A program made the translations under genes and the position numbers. Below, in pieces: positions 53,825-60,201 of a stretch of 60,201 nucleotides of DNA; position 1 is the stretch's first letter; each line of letters opens with the position of its first letter. Below the pieces are notes generated by a model that worked only from the letters and a program-made list of their open reading frames with translations, ran no database searches and had not been told where the DNA came from. The stretch covers positions 1 through 60,201 of the forward strand of contig MWCO01000031.1 of assembly GCA_002070115.1 (NCBI GenBank), written 5' to 3'. The DNA is from Deltaproteobacteria bacterium ADurb.Bin207 (GTDB lineage: Bacteria > Myxococcota_A > Polyangia > Polyangiales > Polyangiaceae).

Positions 53825-56431
53825 TCAAGGGCTGTCGAATCCCGCGGAGAGAATCTGCATGGCACCATTACCATCCATATCGTCGGCCCAGGTAGCCACC
53901 AACGAACCTGTCGCATTGATGGCGATATCCGGTGTCAATTGGTCCCCACTTTCGACACGATGCAGTTTCCACTGGGGGCGCCATTCACTGCCATTGGCCA
54001 AAAATGACCGCGCCTGCGCCTGTCCCGCCGTGGCCCCCCCATCGGCTTGCCAAGCAATGACAAAGGCGCCGTTAGGCTCCATCGCAATCCGGGGATTCGA
54101 ATATTTCCCTGTTTTTTCATGGACTTGGAAGTCAGCGATGGTCTGCTGCCCTTGCGCGGAAAAACCGCGCGCCAAAATCTGGTGATTGCCGGTCTTGTTC
54201 TGATCGTCTGCCCAGGCCACCACGAATGCCCCCGAATTCGCCATGCCAATCACCGAATCCCGTTGCTGCCCCGCGGCCACACTGTTGATGGTCATTCGCG
54301 CAAATCGCTCCGTCCCCGCGGCGTGAAACCCCCGTGCATGGATTTGATAACTTCCGTTGGCATCGGAATCATCTTGCCATACCACCACGAAATTCGACGC
54401 GCCATCCATCGCCACCGAAGGGTGAATGCGCTGCCCCAACACATCGGAATGAACGCTCTGGGAAGCAAATCGCTCGGAACCGTTCGCGGAAAACCCTTTC
54501 ATGGCGATTTGGGCGGTGGCTACGGGCCCCTGCTCCCAAACGATGACGAAGTTGCCGTCCGGCGCCATGGCAATAGCGGGATGACGCTGTTGCGCTGTTC
54601 CCGTCGCACTCACGACAAATTCCGCGAACCGTTCTTTGCCGTCCGCCGAAAACCCACGGGCGCGAATTCGCGAGTTGCCATTATGGCTCGGATCATCCAC
54701 CCAAGCGACCACGAAATTGCCTTGAGAATCCATGGCTATCGCAGGAGAATGCTGGTGACCGGCGGTGGATTGGTTGACGACGATATCCGCGAATCCCGCG
54801 CATCCCCCCGGTTCGAAACCGCGTGCCATGATATCGTGGTTGCCCGCTCCATCCGCGGACGATGAATCATCCTGCCATACGATGACATGACTGCCCGTGG
54901 GCGCAAGCGCCACGCGGGGAACGAGTTGATCTCCCGTACCGACCGAATTGACCGTCCGATCCATGAACGCCCGCTGACCGGCGTCATCATAGGCATAGGA
55001 AACCGGTGAGGTCATGTCGAAAGCGAATTGGAACCGGTGGTCGGAATGATTCGGATCACTCGCGTACCAGTTATCCCCCGTGGCATTGGGGTCCGAAGGC
55101 TTGAACAATTCGCTGCAAAACAGCGTGGGTTTTCCTCCGGGAAATACCTTTTTATTACCTTCTTCCACGCTGAACGTCTCGGCCTGTATGGTATTGTTTC
55201 GAGGATCGAAAACGAGCTTGCGTAACCACCCATTGCCCGTATGCCCCCCGGCACGACAATGGTTCTTGCAATCCGCGGCTTTGGACTCCGCACAGGGCCC
55301 TTCCATCTGGTAATCGACAACCATCTGATGAACGTCGTTGCCGAGATTCCCTTTGCGCACCCGATATTCCGAATCATTGATATGACCGGAAACCACAAGA
55401 AATACATTGCTATGCCGCGAAGCCAATTCCTTGAACGTCGTGCCTCCCGCCGCCCCGGTGGTGGTATACTTGGGATCGGGACAGCCACTGTATCCCCCTC
55501 CATGCGTCAAATAACAATGCGTCGCAATGATGACGTGATAATCTGGATGGTTGGCAATGACTTGATGAGCCCAGCATAAAACATCTTTTCGAGGCGCGAA
55601 CTCCAGGCTCAACACCAGGAACTTCATCGTCCCTACCTGAAACGTAGTATAATTGTTGATATTGCTGCTCCCGTAGGAGCCTCCATACCAGGGTTTTCCT
55701 TCGAACCGGCTCTTTCCAAAGTACTTATCGAATAGACTCCCCCCTCGCTGGAACGCCCCCTTGACAAGATAATCATGATTGCCCGTTGTCATGCTATAAG
55801 GCATTCCCGCCTTGTCGAGCGTGGCAAACGCCGCATCCCCCACCTTCCACTCGGATTCCTCATTATGATTAGTGTTATCCCCCAAATGAACGACCATCTG
55901 GATGTTGTCGCTCTTCCAATGATCCACCATCCATTGCGTCTGCTTACGATAGGTATTGGAAGCATTATTATCTTGTTTGGAAGAGTAATTCTGAGGATCG
56001 GGAACCAGCACGATCGAAAAAGGATCGCAATGGTCCAGACAGGCCTCGCGGCAAGTCACCGTAGAAGGATCGCAAACCAACCCGTCTGGACATACCTCCA
56101 CATCCGACCACTCCAAACAGGAATCCGCATCGTATTGGCCACACGTACGCAGGCCCCCCTCGTGACAACCCCGCATCCCCTCACTTTCACATTCATCGAC
56201 ACACGACGAACCATCCGGCTCCGCCCCACCCGATCCCGTGTCGACTTTCCCTGCCTCGGAATCCTCCACCCCCGCTTCTCCCGCCTGCCCTGCTTGCCCT
56301 GCCTGCCCCTGGGCATCCACGGAAGCATCCGTCGTCGATACCTCATCGGCCGTCCCCTCCGAACCGCCACATCCAGCAAGCCAACCCAGCACGATGACGG
56401 GTACAGGAAAAATGATCGAGACGTGGCGCAT
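53825..56431 (-). CDS. lipoprotein metallophosphoesterase fused to seven propeller-like repeats
   Basis: An 868-residue lipoprotein (signal VPVIVLGWLAGC) with a Gln/Ala/Gly linker (QAGQAGQAGEAG) and a Cys-rich module (about 75-135: DECESEGMRGCHEGGLRTC; VCPDGLVCD). The phosphoesterase (about 140-430) shows VPDPQNYS, HLGDNTNHNE, TGNHDY, ATHCYLTHGG and VSGHINDSEYR; the first motif is D-x-Q, not the usual D-x-H. From about 500 come seven repeats of about 44 residues with the core P-x-(I/V)-A-M-x-x-x-G-x-(F/H)-V-(I/V)-x-W-x-x-D and a (I/M)-x-A-R-G-F ending, probably a seven-bladed beta-propeller. GGAGAG precedes the start. Likely a surface enzyme with a binding domain; substrate unknown. Confidence 0.9.
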   Translation of the reverse strand: MRHVSIIFPVPVIVLGWLAGCGGSEGTADEVSTTDASVDAQGQAGQAGQAGEAGVEDSEAGKVDTGSGGAEPDGSSCVDECESEGMRGCHEGGLRTCGQYDADSCLEWSDVEVCPDGLVCDPSTVTCREACLDHCDPFSIVLVPDPQNYSSKQDNNASNTYRKQTQWMVDHWKSDNIQMVVHLGDNTNHNEESEWKVGDAAFATLDKAGMPYSMTTGNHDYLVKGAFQRGGSLFDKYFGKSRFEGKPWYGGSYGSSNINNYTTFQVGTMKFLVLSLEFAPRKDVLCWAHQVIANHPDYHVIIATHCYLTHGGGYSGCPDPKYTTTGAAGGTTFKELASRHSNVFLVVSGHINDSEYRVRKGNLGNDVHQMVVDYQMEGPCAESKAADCKNHCRAGGHTGNGWLRKLVFDPRNNTIQAETFSVEEGNKKVFPGGKPTLFCSELFKPSDPNATGDNWYASDPNHSDHRFQFAFDMTSPVSYAYDDAGQRAFMDRTVNSVGTGDQLVPRVALAPTGSHVIVWQDDSSSADGAGNHDIMARGFEPGGCAGFADIVVNQSTAGHQHSPAIAMDSQGNFVVAWVDDPSHNGNSRIRARGFSADGKERFAEFVVSATGTAQQRHPAIAMAPDGNFVIVWEQGPVATAQIAMKGFSANGSERFASQSVHSDVLGQRIHPSVAMDGASNFVVVWQDDSDANGSYQIHARGFHAAGTERFARMTINSVAAGQQRDSVIGMANSGAFVVAWADDQNKTGNHQILARGFSAQGQQTIADFQVHEKTGKYSNPRIAMEPNGAFVIAWQADGGATAGQAQARSFLANGSEWRPQWKLHRVESGDQLTPDIAINATGSLVATWADDMDGNGAMQILSAGFDSP

Positions 56432-56595
56432 GGCAGCTCTCCGATCTGCACAAAAAAAACCGCAATGATTGCTTTTTGTTCAAGACTTCACGGTAAAGTC
56501 CGAAACAGAGTCGATAGTAGCATGAGAACCAGAAAAAATCCCGCCGATAGCCCTTCGGTAGCTTCTCGGGGATCAGTGCATAACCTATTGATTTT

Positions 56596-56601
56596 TATAA
56601 T
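56596..56601 (+). promoter_or_regulatory. TATAAT element upstream of the ferredoxin gene
   Basis: A perfect -10 hexamer lies in a very AT-rich tract about 69 bases before the ferredoxin ATG. No good -35 is found at 16-18 bases upstream, so activity is uncertain. Confidence 0.3.
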
Positions 56602-56669
56602 TTTTTATTCAAGCTAGCCACGTGGAGCTTGCGTTTGGGTCATCCCGGCCCCAGATCAGGACTCCTGAC

Positions 56670-56999
56670 ATGGCCTGGATACGCTTTCTCGACCCGGATG
56701 CCGAAGGCTCCGTTCCCACCGGCTCCTCTCTGCTGCAAGCCGCACGTTCGTTGGGGCTCCCCATTGGCTCGACGTGCGGAGGCTCCTGCTCCTGCTCAGG
56801 TTGCCACGTCATCGTCGAACAAGGAAAGGAGGCACTATCACCCATCGACGATGAGGAGGAGACCATTTTATCCGTCGCCTTCGGACTTCAAGAAGGGTCC
56901 CGGCTCGCTTGTCAGGCGGAAATCGTGCAAGACACCGCTGTCACGGTCCGTCTGACCCCCGAAACGAAAGAGGCGCACGCGCAACGAATGGCCCGATAA
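56670..56999 (+). CDS. [2Fe-2S] ferredoxin, adrenodoxin/Isc-like
   Basis: Started at the ATG at 56670 (CAGGA upstream), this gives 109 residues. The cluster motif is STCGGSCSCSGCHV: Cys at positions matching C-x5-C-x2-C, plus the fourth Cys in RLACQ. An extra Cys sits inside the loop (C-G-G-S-C). The surrounding EEETILSVAFGLQEGSRLACQAEI matches the adrenodoxin/Isc ferredoxin type. It shuttles electrons, perhaps for cluster assembly or an oxygenase. No isc genes are next to it. Confidence 0.93.
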   Translation: MAWIRFLDPDAEGSVPTGSSLLQAARSLGLPIGSTCGGSCSCSGCHVIVEQGKEALSPIDDEEETILSVAFGLQEGSRLACQAEIVQDTAVTVRLTPETKEAHAQRMAR

Positions 57000-57004
57000 C
57001 CTCG

Positions 57005-57457
57005 TTACGAGCACGGGCAACCGGAAGCCTCTACCAGTTTTTCGGCCCGATTCACCCGTTGTCGAGCGTTCTCACAGCGCTCGTGCCGTTCGGATAACGA
57101 GCGACAGATACCATCGGCGGCGCGACGCATCGAAGACAGCGCTTTGCAAACTCGTTCGCACCGCTGCGAAGGAGCATCGGAAGCGGTGCCAGCTTCGGCG
57201 GCAGGTTCGCCTGATATCGAAGCTCCTTTGGCCGTGAACTCCGATTGGATTTCCCCCTCCTTCCGCACCAAAATGGCCTCCCATTCGTCCACATCACCTT
57301 CCTGCCTTGATGGTTCCCCGGTGGATACAACAGGAGACATGGGAGGTTCACCGTCCGCGGGGGCCATCGTGCGCGGGGCCACACTCGCCGCACCACACGC
57401 CGTCAATAGCCATGACCCAGAGACAATCATCCACCCACAAACAAGCAAACGTCGCAT
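57005..57457 (-). CDS. Cys-containing lipoprotein (hypothetical)
   Basis: Started at the ATG at 57457, this gives 150 residues. The signal MRRLLVCGWMIVSGSWLLTAC ends in a lipobox Cys. A Pro/Ser/Gly-rich and then Glu-rich region follows. The C-terminal part is helical with several Cys (RCERVCKALSSMRRAADGICRSL; RCENARQRVNRAEKL; SGCPCS). The heptad-like Arg/Glu pattern and Cys spacing suggest a disulfide-stabilised helical hairpin. Similar short myxobacterial proteins exist, but I do not recognise a named family. Its stop is 5 bp from the convergent ferredoxin gene. Confidence 0.75.
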   Translation of the reverse strand: MRRLLVCGWMIVSGSWLLTACGAASVAPRTMAPADGEPPMSPVVSTGEPSRQEGDVDEWEAILVRKEGEIQSEFTAKGASISGEPAAEAGTASDAPSQRCERVCKALSSMRRAADGICRSLSERHERCENARQRVNRAEKLVEASGCPCS

Positions 57458-57792
57458 GCCTTCGAACCTACAACGACTCGATCGAGGACGAAACCACAAC
57501 CATACGCAGGAGCCTGAAACGACGGGAATTCATGCCCCTGTCTCCGTATCCCCTGTTCCGCAGCGCCAATGAACCGAATGCCTTCACGCTCCATGCTACG
57601 CAGCCTGATACGACCGGCAATCCAAGTTCGACCTGGTGCGCCAACCCCCGAAGACCTCAGCAACGACCAGAAAAGCGCGTTCGCTACCGAAAAACACTGC
57701 CAGAGGAACGTAAGCCGGGTCCCGATCACGGTGAACATCCCCTGATCCCGATACCCTTCCGCTGCACCAAAAAGACCTGTTTGCTGAGCGGT
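57458..57792. other. intergenic region, no gene recognised
   Basis: Short open frames on both strands lack signals, ribosome sites and family features. A minus-strand GACCCGGCTTACG near 57708-57720 superficially resembles the 3' end of RNase P RNA, but the remainder of that RNA is absent. It probably contains the promoter of the lipoprotein gene at 57457. Confidence 0.4.
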
Positions 57793-58338
57793 TTACGACT
57801 CATCCGGCCACGGAATCCGTGTGGGTGAAAAACTCGCTCGATACTGCTGCAAATCTTCCAGCGCTTCGGTGTCTCCATCCGCGGCATCGAGGAGAAAATC
57901 GATTTCATGCAGCGTCAGCGATCCATGTTCGAGCAATTGGTTTCGAATGAGTTCAACCGCCGTACGATTCTCGGCGCTTTCGAAGAAAACGGAAGACAAC
58001 TCCCGCGCGTACGCCAAGGTTTGTGGCATGGAAGGTCGCTGCCCCCGTTGCCGTTCAAGCAGCTCCGCGATGCCTTCCAGATCCCGCTCGGCCAGTAGCT
58101 TCGCTGCGTCTTCCGCGCAGGCGTCGAAAAAGACGATGGCACCAAAGCCCGCGGCCAGACGCGTCAGCAGCGAATCGGATCGTTCGACATCCCCATCCGA
58201 AAAAGGTCGAGGAATCTCGTTGTATTCCAAGGGGTCCTCGAGACAGACGCGCTCATAGATGTGGCCCAGGCGAGAATCCGCCAAAGCATGCCCGGCCACA
58301 AAACAGGCGAGCAGCCATCGTTCACGATCGGTAGTCAT
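57793..58338 (-). CDS. hypothetical helical cytoplasmic protein
   Basis: Started at the ATG at 58338, this gives 181 residues. It is strongly helical and acidic without signal or membrane segment: RERWLLACFVAGHALADSRLGHIYERV; RSDSLLTRLAAGFGAIVFFDACAEDAAKLLAERDLEGIAELLERQRGQ; ENRTAVELIRNQLLEHGSLTLHEIDFLLDAADGDTEAL. The LHEID-x-L segment recalls the end of FtsH-like or HExxH-containing helices, but no zinc motif is present. No family recognised. Reading frame and codon use look genuine. Confidence 0.65.
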   Translation of the reverse strand: MTTDRERWLLACFVAGHALADSRLGHIYERVCLEDPLEYNEIPRPFSDGDVERSDSLLTRLAAGFGAIVFFDACAEDAAKLLAERDLEGIAELLERQRGQRPSMPQTLAYARELSSVFFESAENRTAVELIRNQLLEHGSLTLHEIDFLLDAADGDTEALEDLQQYRASFSPTRIPWPDES

Positions 58339-59120
58339 GGACGACGCTGTAGCATGGCAAAGGCACATTCGGCGACAGGAAGCGTTCAAGCCACGAGAGC
58401 ATCATCGGATTCGTCGAGCAGGCTTGTTTTGGTTGACAGTGGAACGCTTCCGGGCCGACGAAAGCGTTTCGTGGGGTTTCGTTCGAGGTAACGCAAAAGG
58501 GCGGCGCCGGCGAACGCGCCAGAAGGGATGAGTTACGGCAGCGTTTGCAAGGACACACCACCACGCTCGATACGGCGAAAACCATGGGAAAACCTGCTCG
58601 CTACCTCCCCGCGGTTTGCGTATAAGCCATTGAATTTACGTATCTTTTCTAGATGTGCTCGTCAAGTCAGCTCCGTGAAGCCGAAGCTTCGCATGCGCTC
58701 TGGGCAATACGTTTTCCATGTGAAAACGCACCTCCTTCACCATTATGGGGCCAACTCTCGTGCCGTTTGCTCCATGGCAGCCGCCGGCGTGTGCCACAAC
58801 GACGGCCACCGAGCCGTCTTCACCGAGACCCGGGCTCCCACCCAGAGCGGGACCGCCGCGCCACCTCACGCGCGCGCTCCAAACCGGCAACTGGACTTCG
58901 GCCCCGTGCTGTCCGTGGCATAGCTGCAGGTCGGCTAGGGCAGTGGAGTCGTTCGCTGCGGGAAACGGCGGCGACGCATCGGTGTGTCTCGGGATCCCCT
59001 TCGGCCCATGGATGGCTGCTGGTTTTGTGGCCTATGCGCGATCGCTCTGGCGACCGACGTGGTCGAGGTCCGACTTGACTTGTGAGAGGCGTTCGATTTA
59101 CGTATCCGCGCGTTGTCGCC
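58339..59120. other. 782-bp stretch without a supported gene; composition changes within it
   Basis: Several overlapping frames exist on both strands, but none has a plausible start site plus protein-like composition. A 25-codon frame at 59008-59085 contains C-W-F-C-G-L-C, too short to call. From about 58640 rightwards the sequence becomes GC-richer and the codon-position pattern changes toward that of the gene at 59121. Confidence 0.4.
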
Positions 59121-60201
59121 ATGCCCATCGAGACCCCCGTCATCCGCTGTGGCAACTGCGGTGCGCCCCTCCAGCAACTGGCACCCGACGCCGAGACGCT
59201 CACTTGCAGCTACTGCAACGAGGTTACCTGGCGCGCACCCACCTCGCGGAAGAAACGTCGTCCACGCAAGCCCCCGCACACTGCGCGCGCAACGCCTGAC
59301 GTTGGTGAAGACTTTGACGACCTTCTCGATCGGCTGGAGCTTGGACCCCTCGGCTCCAACGTCGGCCGCGCGCGTCGGCTTGGCCCCACGGAGGCGCCGC
59401 TCCGCGACCCCATGGTGGTCGAGCGCTCGATCTGGCCGTCAGGGGCGGAGGCGTCGAGCACCTTCGGGGGAGGTTGGTCGCCCTCGGCAATGATCGGGCC
59501 GCCGCGGGTGTACCCGTCGCATGGAGACATACGGGGCGCTTGGGCGCCAGGTCCGGCGAACAGTCCGGCGGAGTGGGTCGAGGCGCACTTCGCGGTGGAC
59601 GTGCCCGTCACGGCGGTGCGTGTGTATGAGACCAACCGTGCGGGTTCGACCTTCGCGGTGGTCGACACCAGCCGGGGTGCGGAGCTTCTCTATGCGGGTC
59701 CGGTGGAGCCGCGAGACGGCGCGATGGTGCTCGAGGTCGCGCTCGATGCGCCGCGGGTGCTCCGCTCGGTGCGGGTGTTTGTTGTCAACCGCAACTGGGC
59801 GGAAATCGACACGGTCGCGCTCGTGGCTGCGGCACCGTTGCCGTCGGCGCAACGGGTGGCGTTCACGCCGCGCACCGCGAGGTCGTGGCCGTGCGCTATA
59901 TGGGCTTTGCTTGTGGTGTTTTTCGGGGTAATCGTGGCGGTGGGGGCGGTGGTGGCGTATGCGACGTTGCGGTCTCCGTCGGCGGAGGAGGCTAACGCTG
60001 CGTCGTCTACGCCCCCGGCGGTGTCGTCGGCGCTCTCCGGCAACGCGTTTACGTACACACAGGCGACTCCTGCGGTGCTCGCAAGCCGTGGCGTACAGTG
60101 GGCGTCATCGCTAGCGGGGTTCTCGTCGTCATCACCAACCCCACGGGAGCCCCAAATCCAATACGAAAGGGTCCCCTGCAAGAGCTGTTGGAGACAAAGG
60201 G
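59121..60201 (+). CDS. zinc-ribbon protein with one membrane helix, 3' end outside the window
   Basis: From the ATG at 59121 the frame stays open for 360 codons to the window edge. The start has a four-Cys zinc ribbon (RCGNCGAP, TCSYCNEV; Cys10/13/29/32). Next comes a basic and Pro-rich stretch, then a beta-rich segment (WVEAHFAVDVPVTAVRVYE; AELLYAGPVEPR; VLRSVRVFVVNRNWAEIDTVALV) that recalls carbohydrate-binding or discoidin-like sandwich domains. One membrane helix is at about 254-282 (ALLVVFFGVIVAVGAVVAYA), with a Ser/Ala-rich tail outside. Codon third positions are GC-richer than in the rest of the window. The final 40 bases are less GC-rich, so an artefact or junction at the end is possible. 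Function unknown. Confidence 0.7.
   Translation, partial: MPIETPVIRCGNCGAPLQQLAPDAETLTCSYCNEVTWRAPTSRKKRRPRKPPHTARATPDVGEDFDDLLDRLELGPLGSNVGRARRLGPTEAPLRDPMVVERSIWPSGAEASSTFGGGWSPSAMIGPPRVYPSHGDIRGAWAPGPANSPAEWVEAHFAVDVPVTAVRVYETNRAGSTFAVVDTSRGAELLYAGPVEPRDGAMVLEVALDAPRVLRSVRVFVVNRNWAEIDTVALVAAAPLPSAQRVAFTPRTARSWPCAIWALLVVFFGVIVAVGAVVAYATLRSPSAEEANAASSTPPAVSSALSGNAFTYTQATPAVLASRGVQWASSLAGFSSSSPTPREPQIQYERVPCKSCWRQR

Noticed and set aside
57708..57722. RNase P RNA 3'-end-like motif on the minus strand
   Set aside because: The GAGGAAAGTCC core and other conserved parts are absent, and upstream sequence is coding (57793-58338).

Overview
The window looks like a chromosomal segment of a myxobacterium-like organism (phylum Myxococcota) of moderate GC. 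The evidence is a secreted trypsin-like protease ending in a MYXO-CTERM-type tail (Gly-Cys-Gly-Cys, hydrophobic stretch, Arg cluster), many short lipoproteins with Ser/Gly/Ala-rich linkers, two large membrane-anchored Ser/Thr protein kinases, a double-FHA membrane protein, and several proteins with Asp-rich DGDG / DCDD calcium-type motifs. There are no rRNA or tRNA genes, CRISPR arrays, insertion sequences or recognisable phage genes. Most of it is ordinary chromosome carrying core genes (ppk1, dnaJ, dnaX-ybaB-recR-ridA, lon, ruvB, an ABC-F ATPase, thiM-thiE, xerC) mixed with lineage-specific envelope and signalling genes.

Layout. 1-8.4 kb is mainly minus strand: the 5' end of a MATE transporter, then a likely operon read right to left (xerC, a membrane sulfatase-fold protein, a small membrane protein, a PhaC-like Cys hydrolase) in which two of the three junctions overlap by 4 bp, then ppk1. 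9.1-16.2 kb (minus) holds an M48-type lipoprotein metalloprotease with a PGYGQ repeat tract, dnaJ, the MYXO-CTERM protease and a large GT39/ArnT-like glycosyltransferase. 16.4-24.4 kb has a beta-propeller/S9-like protein, an enoyl-CoA hydratase-family enzyme, a double-FHA protein, an unknown membrane protein, an unknown acidic protein and a membrane histidine kinase. 24.4-27.8 kb is the dnaX-ybaB-recR-ridA cluster. 27.8-34 kb has two unknown proteins, an M29-type aminopeptidase and lon.

34-46 kb is the most distinctive stretch. A co-directional run encodes a lipoprotein, a TPR-AIM24 fusion, a translationally coupled TPR lipoprotein, a TerB-like small protein and a transmembrane Ser/Thr kinase. 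It meets head-on a membrane-anchored protein with three complete DsbA-type CPFC domains and its secreted neighbour. Next comes a protein with two apparently active kinase domains in one chain. I regard these as the best candidates for undescribed biology, but nothing in the sequence proves that they form one system.

46-57 kb holds ruvB, an ABC-F ATPase, a metallophosphoesterase, a cytidylate-kinase-like protein, a five-repeat Asp/Cys lipoprotein, thiM-thiE, a phosphoesterase fused to seven propeller-like repeats, and a [2Fe-2S] ferredoxin. From about 58.6 kb the base composition becomes visibly GC-richer, and the window ends inside an open reading frame (zinc ribbon plus one membrane segment). 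That end could be a different genomic neighbourhood or an assembly join.
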